From: CAZNUP01 sp964609775
GTDB lineage: Bacteria > Patescibacteriota > Microgenomatia > JAMCZE01
Direction: 5' to 3'
NCBI GenBank assembly: GCA_964609775.1
Contig: CAZSSJ010000001.1
Coordinates: forward strand, 36,527-100,526
DNA length: 64,000 bases
The notes beneath the pieces were generated by a model, which was given only the letters and a program-made list of their open reading frames with translations, was not told where the DNA came from and did not search any database. Of the stretch, positions 34,825 through 42,739 are shown piece after piece; positions within the stretch are counted from its first letter, which is position 1; each line of letters starts with the position of its first letter. A program made the position numbers and the translations under genes.

Positions 34825-35208
34825 CTATTTAGGTTCGTGGCGGGAATATTCTTCCTCGAAGTCTTCAGGTGGGAGCCGGACATATCTTTCTTCTTTCGTC
34901 GGCCAAGTGTCGTCTCCTTTTGGATCCCATTCTGTCCGTCGCAGGACCACGTTTGGGGTGCAGGTTTCCAGAACAGACTTGCGGGCGAGGCCAAATTCTT
35001 GGTCAAAAGTTACTTCCTGGTATTTTCGGCCGGTTAGACCTATTCTTTCTTGGGCAAGTTGACGCCCTTCCGAAGTGTGAGGAGTAAAGTCCACCCACTT
35101 GCCTGCTTGGGTAGGTCCAAGTCCTAGCTCGGCGGTTAGGAACTATTCCAGGCGACCTTTGTCGTCTTTAATTTGTTGTTCATTTCTTTCTTGAGAGATT
35201 GCAGACAT
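34825..35208 (-). pseudogene. GA-tract-leader gene 7: paralogue of gene 3 with an in-frame TAG
   Basis: Read from ATG 35208 the frame is MSAISQERNEQQIKDDKGRLE, then TAG at codon 22, then FLTAELGLGP... in the same frame to the end. It aligns with gene 3 (DYFLHPNLGFGP..EGRRLAQERIGLTGRKY; here EGRQLAQERIGLTGRKY). The amber codon falls where gene 3 has Tyr. The leader upstream is intact. Either a nonsense mutation or suppressed translation would explain this. Confidence 0.8.
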
Positions 35209-35260
35209 GGCTTTATTCTCTCCCTCTCTTCCTAAAAAGTCAAATTTGGACAGTCCGGGA
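35209..35260 (-). promoter_or_regulatory. Shared GA-tract leader, copy 7
   Basis: TTGACTTTTTAGGA, a 13-nt GA tract with one substitution, AATAAAGCC and the ATG. Confidence 0.6.
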
Positions 35261-35274
35261 GGGTTCTGGGGAAA

Positions 35275-35308
35275 TGTTCAATGAAACGCGATCGCGAGTG
35301 TGGAACGA
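35275..35308. promoter_or_regulatory. GCGATCGC palindrome, degenerate copy E
   Basis: The GCGATCGC core (35288-35295) is intact and the left arm reads TGTTCAAT, but the right arm (TGGAACG) is shifted by one base. It accompanies the broken gene 7. Confidence 0.5.
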
Positions 35309-35525
35309 CTGTCGAACTTGGGTGGAGAGATGAGAAAAGTGACACAAATTGCGCTAGTGTGAATTTTGTGTCAATTTGGAGTGAGTTAATTTAACCGTAT
35401 TGGGGTACGGATCTGGAGGGCCATCAGGTAGGTTGCTGCGACGACCTTCCTGAGGAGTGGTCTCAGGAGGGCTGCTGGTACTGGCAGTTGGGTTTGCAAG
35501 GCGAGGGTGTAGAGTCTCTGTTTTA
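35309..35525. other. Gene-free stretch with an inverted repeat
   Basis: TGACACAAA (35340) and TTTGTGTCA (35365) form a perfect 9-bp inverted repeat. A hairpin containing TCCTGAGGAGTGGTCTCAGGA lies near 35450, and a similar one occurs at 15855. I see no gene. Confidence 0.45.
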
Positions 35526-36593
35526 TTATTTGAGAAGACTCTCTTGATAGAGAGGGCTTTCTACAACCTGCTTCCAGGCGGCAACAGCGTTTGGTGATGA
35601 TTGGAGACGATAATCGCGGCCGGAACCATCCCTTGAGTTAAACCAGACAGCTACTTTAACCTTCGGGAGCTTTTCAGGGATCGTTGTGAGAAATCCCTGT
35701 TTTATCCAATTCGCCTGAGCCATCGGATCATCGGGATTTGCCATTGCACCAACTTCCCAAAGAATCATCGGACGAGAAGAAAAGCCAGTAACAAAGTCAT
35801 AGGTGGATTTGAACTCATCTTCGAGCGACCGCCAATTATTTTGAGCATTGCTGTAGCCGTCTAAGGCGACCCAGTCAACATAGTTGTCGCCGGGATAGAG
35901 CTCTTTAAAGATGCCTCCATACGTATTCAAGTTGTCATCGCTAAGGACACTGGCGCACCAAACAAACTGGACATTAGTGGCTTTTTCCCGGCGAAAAATG
36001 TCGACAATGTGCTTCCAGGCGGCGACAAAATCTGCCGGATTGGTGTTGCCATTGACACTATAGCCCCACGGATACCAAGTGCCATCCATTTCGTGGAGAA
36101 AACGAAGAATGAAGGGATAATGGTAGGCGGCCGCGTCTTTGGCAAATTGAGTAATATATTGGTCATGTCGGCCGGAGGCAATTGCCTTCCAAGAATAATC
36201 TGTTTGGTTAATGGCTTGTTGCCGATCTGGATAGGCCTCTATTGACCCTTTTGACGGACTCCAGGTTATTCCGGGCATAATACCCCGGGTTCGGAATTCA
36301 TCGAGCATCGGAGGGTAAAATGGAATGTAGCTTCCGTCTAAGCGTTTCCACGTGGTTGGCTGCCAGGCAAAAGCGGGTTTTCTGCCAGCCTCTTTAATGT
36401 ACCTGTCGATATTATCTCCCGAAGTATCTTTTTGGGGTTGATAGATTCCTAGGGCTATCCCCGAGGAAGGAATGATCGGAGACTGATCATTACGAAGTTC
36501 CGACAAATTGGGGGAGCGAAAAAGCCTCGGCAGCTGTGAAAGGACCAGAATACCGGCGACCGTGATTATGGCAACCAATAAGTATTTGTGCAT
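35526..36593 (-). CDS. Membrane-anchored GH26-like glycoside hydrolase
   Basis: This 355-aa protein has an N-terminal membrane segment (residues about 5-22), then a catalytic barrel. HEMDGTWYPW around His167/Glu168 fits the GH26 acid/base motif, and LWEVGA (Glu280) fits the nucleophile. GH26 enzymes are beta-mannanases and related endo-glucanases. It is a close paralogue of the second domain of the protein encoded upstream (36631-39588); both probably act on an outside polysaccharide. Confidence 0.82.
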   Translation of the reverse strand: MHKYLLVAIITVAGILVLSQLPRLFRSPNLSELRNDQSPIIPSSGIALGIYQPQKDTSGDNIDRYIKEAGRKPAFAWQPTTWKRLDGSYIPFYPPMLDEFRTRGIMPGITWSPSKGSIEAYPDRQQAINQTDYSWKAIASGRHDQYITQFAKDAAAYHYPFILRFLHEMDGTWYPWGYSVNGNTNPADFVAAWKHIVDIFRREKATNVQFVWCASVLSDDNLNTYGGIFKELYPGDNYVDWVALDGYSNAQNNWRSLEDEFKSTYDFVTGFSSRPMILWEVGAMANPDDPMAQANWIKQGFLTTIPEKLPKVKVAVWFNSRDGSGRDYRLQSSPNAVAAWKQVVESPLYQESLLK

Positions 36594-36630
36594 GTTTTAG
36601 TTATTGAGTGTTTATATTAAAATAATTGGT

Positions 36631-39588
36631 TTAATTGACAAAGACGGTGATGGAGTTGGTGGCAGATTTACCTGAGGAGTCAGTGACCTTGGCGGTGACG
36701 AGGTATTGGCCGCTCGGGACGGATGAGCCGAGAGTGACAGAACAGGAGTAGGGAAAAGTGGTGTCGGTGCATTTCAGACTATCTTTAACATAGAACTCAA
36801 CTTTGGTCACAGGAAGGCTGCTTTCAACCTGGGTAGTGGCAGTGGTGTTTTTCTTGACGAGACTGCCGTTTGTGGGCGAGTTGATCTTGATGGTCAGGAT
36901 CGAAGCGGTCGGGTCGAGTGAGGTGGCGGGACTTCTGGTTGGGCTTTCGGATGGAGGAGTTGGTGCGGGGTTTGATGAGAGCGCCACAACGGGAGTGGGA
37001 GCCGAGGCGGTGGGGGCGAGGGAGTTAAAAAGATTTCCTTGATAGAGAGGGCTGGCGACCACCTGTTTCCAGGCGTTAAGAGAATTTTGGGAAGAATCAA
37101 CTGCATAGTTCACTGTTTTTCTGTCATTAATGGAGTTGAACCAGTTGACCATCTTAACATCGGGAAATAGTTGCGGAATAGTAGTTAAAAATCCCTGGGT
37201 AATCCAGTTGGCTTTAGCCATCGAGTCTTTGGGATCTTCCGACGCTCCAACTTCATAAAAAGCCATCCGCCGGTGGGTAAAAGTTTTTAAGAATTGGTAA
37301 GCAGGTTGAAAGTCATCCTGAAGAGAACGCTTGGTCGATGCCGGATTGCTATAACCATCCAGAGCGATCCAATCAACATAGTCGTCTCCGGGATAAAGTT
37401 GCTTAAGAACGTCTTTGTATTGATCAATCCGGCTGGGAGTCAGGACACTGGCAGCCCAGCACCAGGCAAACTGGACATTAGTGGCTCCTTCTTTCCTGAA
37501 GATATCTACGACGTGTTTCCAGGCGGCAACAAAATCAGCGGGATTTGTGTTTCCATTGACTGAATATCCCCACGGGTACCAATTGCCATCCATTTCCGCA
37601 AACACTCGTACAATAAAAGGATAGTGATAGGCGGCAGCATCTTTGGCAACCTGGGTGATATACGCATCATGCATCCCTGAGTTGATTGCTTGCCAAGAAA
37701 AATCCGGCTGATTTTCATTCAGTGCCGATCCCTTTGATGCATCCCAGTTTAAGCCGGGCATAATTCCCCTTGTCCGGAACTGGTCCAGGAGACGAGGATC
37801 AAATTGCTGATAGGCGCCGGTATTGGGGTTCTGCCATTTAACCGAAAACCAGGCAAAAGCAGGCTTCCTGCCAACCTCTTTAGTGTATTGGTCTACGGCA
37901 GTGCCGTGACCGAAGGGGTCTGCGGCCGGTTGATAGACACCGAGGGATATGCCATTGGAGCCGGTTGGAGAGGGGCGGCACCAGCCTTCGGCTGGTTCGG
38001 GCAGAAGACAGGCGGGCTTGGAATCAAGGCAAGCGGGGCGGGGTTTACAAGTTGTTGGAGGTGGTGGGAGGGGATTTGTCTGTTGAGGTTCGACAAAGAC
38101 GGGTGATTTGGTCAGTTGGATAGTATTGGTGCTGATAGTGCTTTCTTTGCCGGTCACATCGGTGACTTGGGCACCGGTGAAGGGCAGGGTGACGGTGGCA
38201 TTATCGCTTTCAGACCAGAGAATGTAGATGTCCTTGCCATGATTAGAGAATTCATAGGCCCGGACATTGCTTCCCAAAGAAAGTTTTTGCTGGAAAGAAC
38301 CGTCCGTGAGCTTATCTGAGATGACTTTAAAGGCGGCGGCGGCGGGGCGGGGGGTGCCGGAATTGTCAATTAAGCCGACGTGGGCTTCACTGATGGCGAA
38401 ATCGGTCATGGTCCAGTAGACAAACCGGTCAACTTTTCCAGCAAAGCCAATGACCATTTTCCGGACCAGTTCCCGGGCGTGCTCGTCTGGGTCGTAGCCC
38501 TTTCCCGGGGCGCCGCGCCAGCCGTACCAGGCTTCCCACCAGGAAATCGGCTTGTCGTCGCCGACGCCTTTAAGGCTGGTGTGCAGATATTCCAGGACTT
38601 TTTCCAGGTTCTGCCAGGGAGCGCCGTTGTGGATTTGGAGCTTGTCAATATATTTATGATTGGCAAAAATGTTGTTTTCCCAGGCAATGGTGTCCTGAAC
38701 ACCCGGGGCAGCGAGGGTTTGTTTAAGCTCGTCGATGGTATTAAAGTGAACTGTTTGGCCGGCTTTCTCCTGATGAGCGGTATAGGAGTTGGCGAAGTCG
38801 AGGGCTTCCTGGTTGCGGCCTTCGTTCACAAGCCAGTTGGCCGTTAAATAGCCCAGACCTTCATAGGACATGCCGGCGTCGGTGACGACGGCGTTGGGGT
38901 CGGCGGCGTGGACAGCTTTGGAGGCATTTTGCAACAGTTTGGTATAGTCTTCCCGGCTGGCGCCCCAATTGCCTGGCCAGTGAGCCTCGTTTTCGACGGA
39001 ATAGTGGGTGATTTTGCCTTTATAGTGTTTGGTCACTTCGTAGACAAATTTATAGTAGTCGTCCCAGTTTTTTGGGGGCATGGAGTGATTGCCGGAGAGC
39101 TTGATGTCCGGCGGGAAGGGCTGAGTGGCCCAGGAGGCATTGGAAACAAGGTGGACCATGATTTCCTGGCCGCAACTTTCGTAGCTGTCGACCCAATTGT
39201 CAAACTGTTTCCAGACCCACTGATTACGGTTAACGGGTTGAATGCGGGCCCAGGAGAGGACGAGCCAGTTGACAGTCGAACCGTTGGTTGTGAGAGTTTC
39301 ACAAAATTTGTCTTTTTGACTGCCGAGGGCTTGATCGATGGGGGCTCCAGTGCCTATCAGGAGGCCGGTCCTTGGCGGCTGGCTTTTGCCCACTCCGGGT
39401 TTAGTCGGAAAGATAGAGTTAGATCTAATAGCTTCCTCAACGTTTGAGGCGAGGTTTTTAGCTGCTTGGGTTATTTTAGTGACTTCCTGGCGGATCTGGG
39501 GACTTTGTTTGTAGGCAGTGAGACCCAGCAGGGTGGTGGCGGCAAGGATTATTGGTATGAAGATGAAGGCGAAGCCAGATTGTTTCAT
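36631..39588 (-). CDS. Two-domain secreted glycoside hydrolase (clan A barrel + GH26-like) with Ig-like end
   Basis: This 985-aa protein starts with a signal/anchor segment (residues about 7-25). The first barrel (about 70-480) has SVENEAH (acid/base Glu201) and ISWWEAWYG (Glu352), typical of clan A families such as GH39/GH42-like. A Pro/Cys-rich linker follows. The second barrel (about 535-810) is the paralogue of the 35526 enzyme, but its motif reads FAEMDGNWYPW, with Ala in place of the His before the acid/base Glu. The last 90 residues are an Ig-like domain with two cysteines. It lies 37 nt upstream of the smaller GH26-like gene, so they may share a transcript. Confidence 0.8.
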   Translation of the reverse strand: MKQSGFAFIFIPIILAATTLLGLTAYKQSPQIRQEVTKITQAAKNLASNVEEAIRSNSIFPTKPGVGKSQPPRTGLLIGTGAPIDQALGSQKDKFCETLTTNGSTVNWLVLSWARIQPVNRNQWVWKQFDNWVDSYESCGQEIMVHLVSNASWATQPFPPDIKLSGNHSMPPKNWDDYYKFVYEVTKHYKGKITHYSVENEAHWPGNWGASREDYTKLLQNASKAVHAADPNAVVTDAGMSYEGLGYLTANWLVNEGRNQEALDFANSYTAHQEKAGQTVHFNTIDELKQTLAAPGVQDTIAWENNIFANHKYIDKLQIHNGAPWQNLEKVLEYLHTSLKGVGDDKPISWWEAWYGWRGAPGKGYDPDEHARELVRKMVIGFAGKVDRFVYWTMTDFAISEAHVGLIDNSGTPRPAAAAFKVISDKLTDGSFQQKLSLGSNVRAYEFSNHGKDIYILWSESDNATVTLPFTGAQVTDVTGKESTISTNTIQLTKSPVFVEPQQTNPLPPPPTTCKPRPACLDSKPACLLPEPAEGWCRPSPTGSNGISLGVYQPAADPFGHGTAVDQYTKEVGRKPAFAWFSVKWQNPNTGAYQQFDPRLLDQFRTRGIMPGLNWDASKGSALNENQPDFSWQAINSGMHDAYITQVAKDAAAYHYPFIVRVFAEMDGNWYPWGYSVNGNTNPADFVAAWKHVVDIFRKEGATNVQFAWCWAASVLTPSRIDQYKDVLKQLYPGDDYVDWIALDGYSNPASTKRSLQDDFQPAYQFLKTFTHRRMAFYEVGASEDPKDSMAKANWITQGFLTTIPQLFPDVKMVNWFNSINDRKTVNYAVDSSQNSLNAWKQVVASPLYQGNLFNSLAPTASAPTPVVALSSNPAPTPPSESPTRSPATSLDPTASILTIKINSPTNGSLVKKNTTATTQVESSLPVTKVEFYVKDSLKCTDTTFPYSCSVTLGSSVPSGQYLVTAKVTDSSGKSATNSITVFVN

Positions 39589-39632
39589 TGGGGATTAATG
39601 TCAGTCGAGTTTAAGGCAGAAAGCCTTGGTTG

Positions 39633-40545
39633 TCAATCTAAGATTTCTTCATCCGGTTCGTTAGCCTGTTTTTGGAGTAGAGGGAAATCGACAGTGGTGA
39701 CGGCGTTTTTCGTGATGGGAAAGAGACCGGGACTCACAGCAATGAAACCCTTGGGGGCCGAGGGGGACCACTTCTTCAAAAGTAGCTGCTTCCCACTTTT
39801 GCAGTAGAAATAGTTATTGCCAGTGGGGATTTTGACCGGGCGGTTGATGCCGGCACAGGTCTCAAATTTAAAGCCTGCCGGGATGAGCGGTTTTTTAATT
39901 TTATAGTCGCCGGTAGGAATTTCCCCAAAAGAGTAGTTTTCTTTGCCGGTGTTTTTTCCGGAATCAAGGATGGCGACTAGTGTGTTTGCGCCAGAGTCGA
40001 CTTTAGTCAGAGTTAAACTGGCTTTTTTGACCGAGGGTTCGACGGACTCGGCGTTTTTTCTGGCGTTGTGGTCGGTTTCGTCGTCATGCCAGATGTAGCC
40101 TGTCAGGGGGCCTTTGTCCGAGGCGGTTTGGATTTTTTCGACCTGGATTTCGCAGGTGGAGTTGTTTTGAGCGGAGGGGTACCAGAGACTCGCGTTAGTG
40201 CCGCAGGTAGTTTTAGAGACCTTCCAATTCGAGGGAAGGTTAGTGCTGCCGGTTTCAGGGCAACTCGTACAAAGAGTGATTTGGTAGCCGGCGCCAGTTG
40301 TTGAGTCAGACCAGGTGGCACAGCCGGCGCCGTTGCAGGCGGAAGGACTGTAGGTTTGGACACGGCCTTTTTGGCAGACCGGGTCGGAGCAGGAGGCGTT
40401 GCAGCCGGTTGGACAAGCGGACATGAAGGTGGCGCGGACACTCACTTGGCTGGGGTATTTCTGGCCAGTGGCCCGGTCTTTTATTTTAATCGTCAGCGGG
40501 TTTCCGAAGGGTGGTGGCGGGGGGGGCGGGGGGGGGGGGGGGGGG
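39633..40545 (-). CDS. C-terminal half of the M64-type protein, out of frame after the C tract
   Basis: From the homopolymer onward this frame continues a long secreted protein: a poly-Pro linker, a Cys-rich beta domain (SACPTGCNASCSDPVC...) and a prealbumin-like/SdrD-B-like segment (GYIWHDDETDHNARKNAESVEP...YSFGEIPTGDYKI). It has no own start or signal peptide. The upstream open frame up to 40664 is a shadow of the peptidase part. Removing one C from the 18-C tract would join it to the peptidase. The SdrD-B-like reading is moderate. Confidence 0.65.
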
Positions 40546-41925
40546 CGGGCTTTGCTCGTAGCCGGAACAAAGCAAGGGAGCCGTGTTGCTGCAGTAGGAG
40601 TTGTAGTCCGAATAGGCAGGCTTGATGAGTCCGGAAGTGAGGCAAGTTTTGACGTCCGGAACACACCAGTTGGTGGTCCAGACGTAAGAGGAATCTCCGA
40701 TCATGGGAGTCCCCGAGGGAATTGGGGCGAAGAGATTGATGGCGCCACGCATGGCGGGCTCGTCAACGGGGTCAAGGTGATAACCGGATTCTGACCAGAG
40801 TGTCTCCATAATGCAGCTGCCAGAGGTGGATTTGTAACGGTTGGTGTAGGTGCAGATGGTGTAGCAGTTTGTTCCGGGGATTCCTGACCATTTGCCACAA
40901 GCAGAAGAGGTATCACAGTTTGCGTGAATGTTTCGGTTGGGGTTGGTTTCAATTTTGTTGTAATCATATTCATCATTTAAGTTTCCGATGCCATGACCTA
41001 ATTCATGATAGAGGGTAAGTCCGGGAAAAGGCAGATTTGATTGTGATCGTGACATGAGGGCATACTTGATTGGCGGATAATAGGACCAGCCAATCTTGTC
41101 GTCGATGCCTTCAAGAATAACAATGAAGTCGTAGTTGGTTTGGGAAGCGATGTTGTAGATTAAAGCACTGTCGCAATCAAGATTTTCAGCGTTATTAAAA
41201 CTGTTACACAAGATTTGATCGTTGTGGATTTTCGCGAATCTGATTTTTGATCGATATTCGTTCCAAGGTGACTGAGCCAGGAGGAAGTTAGTCATACTGC
41301 TAACGTCCGCATCAAATAGGTCAAAGTCGGAATAGCGGTCGCTTATAAAGGTAAGGTCAAGGTAACCGTCAGAGGAAAGACCCGACTGGGGAGCCGGAGT
41401 GTTAGATGACTTGACAACATAACTTTTTTTAAGGATTGCCGATTGAATCTTTAGGCTGTCTAAGACTTGGGTCTTTTTTGGCTGGCTATGGCGAATTTGG
41501 ATTGTAGCGCCCGTTTGGTAAGGGAAAGAGATTACCACTCGGGGCTCGGAAAAAATCTTATCCTGTCTATTGATTTGTTTTTTTTCAGAAGCGAAAGTTT
41601 CGATGGCGAGACTGTCAGTAAATTTAATGCTTGCTTTCCAGGTGGTTTTTCCGTTTAAAACTTGTTCGATTTCATCAGTTTCACTGTCAGTTTTTTGGTT
41701 TGGCAAGTAGGGGGTATAGCCATTGTTGGCGAGGGCTTTTTGAATGGAGATTTTGCCGGTGGTGGGGTTTTTGGTTAAGACGAGGATGAGGTTGGTGTCT
41801 GCTTTGAGGCCAGTAGCTTTGTCTTGGAGACGGGTTTGTTGGGTGACAATAAATAGAGTTGCACCTAGGAGGGGGAGGAGGAGAAGGACGAGAGTGAGGC
41901 TGAGGGTGGCGGCACCTTTTTTCAT
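40486..41925 (-). CDS. M64-type (IgA-peptidase-like) secreted metalloprotease, frame broken at the C tract
   Basis: ATG 41925 begins a signal/anchor segment (KKGAATLSLTLVLLLLPLLG). The catalytic part has YHELGHGIGNLNDEYD, the HExxH...DEY zinc motif of family M64, around nt 40990-41030. A Cys-rich region (CDTSSACGKW..CYTICTYTNRYKS..CIMETLW) fits the family's Met-turn area. The frame then enters a run of prolines and ends out of frame at 40486. The true protein is probably 39633-41925, about 760 aa. A TTGACA box upstream (minus strand, near 41968) and TATAAC near 41940 form its promoter. Confidence 0.82.
   Translation of the reverse strand: MKKGAATLSLTLVLLLLPLLGATLFIVTQQTRLQDKATGLKADTNLILVLTKNPTTGKISIQKALANNGYTPYLPNQKTDSETDEIEQVLNGKTTWKASIKFTDSLAIETFASEKKQINRQDKIFSEPRVVISFPYQTGATIQIRHSQPKKTQVLDSLKIQSAILKKSYVVKSSNTPAPQSGLSSDGYLDLTFISDRYSDFDLFDADVSSMTNFLLAQSPWNEYRSKIRFAKIHNDQILCNSFNNAENLDCDSALIYNIASQTNYDFIVILEGIDDKIGWSYYPPIKYALMSRSQSNLPFPGLTLYHELGHGIGNLNDEYDYNKIETNPNRNIHANCDTSSACGKWSGIPGTNCYTICTYTNRYKSTSGSCIMETLWSESGYHLDPVDEPAMRGAINLFAPIPSGTPMIGDSSYVWTTNWCVPDVKTCLTSGLIKPAYSDYNSYCSNTAPLLCSGYEQSPPPPPPPAPPATTLRKPADD
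40519..40549. repeat. Long G/C homopolymer (G8-C-G18) inside the peptidase gene
   Basis: On the + strand 8 G, one C and 18 G (40528-40545) encode the proline run on the - strand. The peptidase and the following domain are off by one base across it. Confidence 0.9.
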
Positions 41926-41982
41926 GGGTATAGTTATAGTATTTAGATTATTACTCCCACAAGGCCTGTCAAGGGTTCAGGA

Positions 41983-42011
41983 TTGACAGTAAGATGGCCG
42001 ACTAGTAAGAT
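41983..42011 (+). promoter_or_regulatory. Promoter of the leuS leader
   Basis: TTGACA (41983), 17 nt, TAAGAT (42006). A leader-peptide ATG lies 8 nt after the -10 box. The same arrangement (TTGACA-N17-TAAGAT) drives the gene at 51386. Confidence 0.75.
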
Positions 42012-42019
42012 TAGACCGT

Positions 42020-42067
42020 ATGAATGGTCGTGTTTTGCTTTTGGCTCTCCTTCAAAGCTCGCAATAG
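42020..42067 (+). CDS. Leucine-rich leader peptide of a candidate attenuator
   Basis: A 15-codon frame reads MNGRVLLLALLQSSQ and stops at TAG 42065-42067. Five of its six codons 6-11 are Leu (TTG, CTT, TTG, CTC, CTT). It begins at the predicted transcript start and is followed by a terminator, the four-helix-bundle gene and leuS. A GCGGGG segment at its stop codon is complementary to the first arm of the terminator. This is the layout of amino-acid attenuation: stalled ribosomes at Leu codons would leave GCGGGG free to block the terminator. It is inferred from sequence only. Confidence 0.65.
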   Translation: MNGRVLLLALLQSSQ

Positions 42068-42072
42068 CGGGG
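42067..42072 (+). promoter_or_regulatory. Possible antiterminator arm (GCGGGG)
   Basis: GCGGG here can pair with CCCGC at 42101-42105, the left arm of the terminator. It overlaps the stop codon of the leader peptide, where a ribosome finishing translation would cover it. Confidence 0.5.
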
Positions 42073-42097
42073 AAGGTTTGTTGGCAAAACACATCTT

Positions 42098-42122
42098 AAT
42101 CCCGCAAAAGGCGGGATTTTTT
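42098..42122 (+). terminator. Rho-independent terminator in the leuS leader
   Basis: AATCCCGC, loop AAAAG, GCGGGATT, then a T run: an 8-bp GC-rich stem with U tract. It lies 15 nt before the first gene of the leuS operon, with no gene upstream on this strand, so it acts as a leader terminator. Confidence 0.8.
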
Positions 42123-42136
42123 GTTAGGATTAGCCT

Positions 42137-42739
42137 ATGGATCAGGAAAATTGGGGGAATCAGGGAGATCAGTTTAAGAAAGCGGGCTACCAGTATCTGT
42201 TGGCTTGGAAAATAACTGTTCCCATTTATGATTACACTGTCATTTTTTGCAGGAAGTATCGCAGATTGCTCTCTTCTGAGCGGACTTATGACCAGATGGT
42301 GCAGGCGGCCAGAAGCGGGACACAAAATGTTCCGGAGGGAAATCAACAGGCAAGTCTTGAAGGCTACATCAAATTGACTGGTGTTAACAAAGCCTCATTG
42401 GAGGAACTATTGAGGGATTTCCTGGCGTTTGCCAGACAGAATCAGATTCCAATTTGGTCAAAGGAAAGGTGTGTCAGGGAAATTAGGGAAATTGGGGAGA
42501 TCTGGGGGATTCTTAAAAATAATAAAACGCTCCCTGACGATCCCAATTTCCCGAATTTCCCTGACAAATTGGAGATCGGCGTCAATTTAATGATAACATT
42601 GGTCCATCAAGCAATTTTTCTTCAAGGGAAATTAAAGGAGTCTTTGGAGAAAAAGTTCATCGAGGAAGGTGGTTTTAGAGAGAACTTGTTTAGAAAGAGA
42701 ATGGACTGGCGAAGGAGGCAGAATGGACAGGAAGTATGA
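42137..42739 (+). CDS. Four-helix-bundle protein (23S-rRNA intervening-sequence type), first gene of leuS operon
   Basis: The 200-aa protein has YDQMVQAARSGTQNVPEGN, the signature of the four-helix-bundle family first known from intervening sequences in 23S rRNA genes. The function is unknown. A paralogue is at 54521-55039. Two 9-bp repeat clusters (REIREIGEIWGI and NFPNFPDKLEI) lie within it. AGGA lies 7 nt before ATG 42137. It overlaps leuS by 17 nt, and both follow the leader with terminator. Confidence 0.8.
   Translation: MDQENWGNQGDQFKKAGYQYLLAWKITVPIYDYTVIFCRKYRRLLSSERTYDQMVQAARSGTQNVPEGNQQASLEGYIKLTGVNKASLEELLRDFLAFARQNQIPIWSKERCVREIREIGEIWGILKNNKTLPDDPNFPNFPDKLEIGVNLMITLVHQAIFLQGKLKESLEKKFIEEGGFRENLFRKRMDWRRRQNGQEV

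Noticed and set aside
40356..40794. + strand Gly-rich frames across the G tract
   Set aside because: They are antisense shadows of the proline-rich peptidase linker.
42012..42125. Independent small RNA
   Set aside because: Promoter plus terminator would fit, but the Leu codons, the pairing of GCGGGG with the terminator and leuS downstream favour an attenuator. A released short RNA is still expected.
42012..42136. T-box riboswitch for leuS
   Set aside because: The leader is only about 105 nt and lacks the T-box bulge sequence and specifier stem; the Leu-rich frame fits peptide attenuation better.
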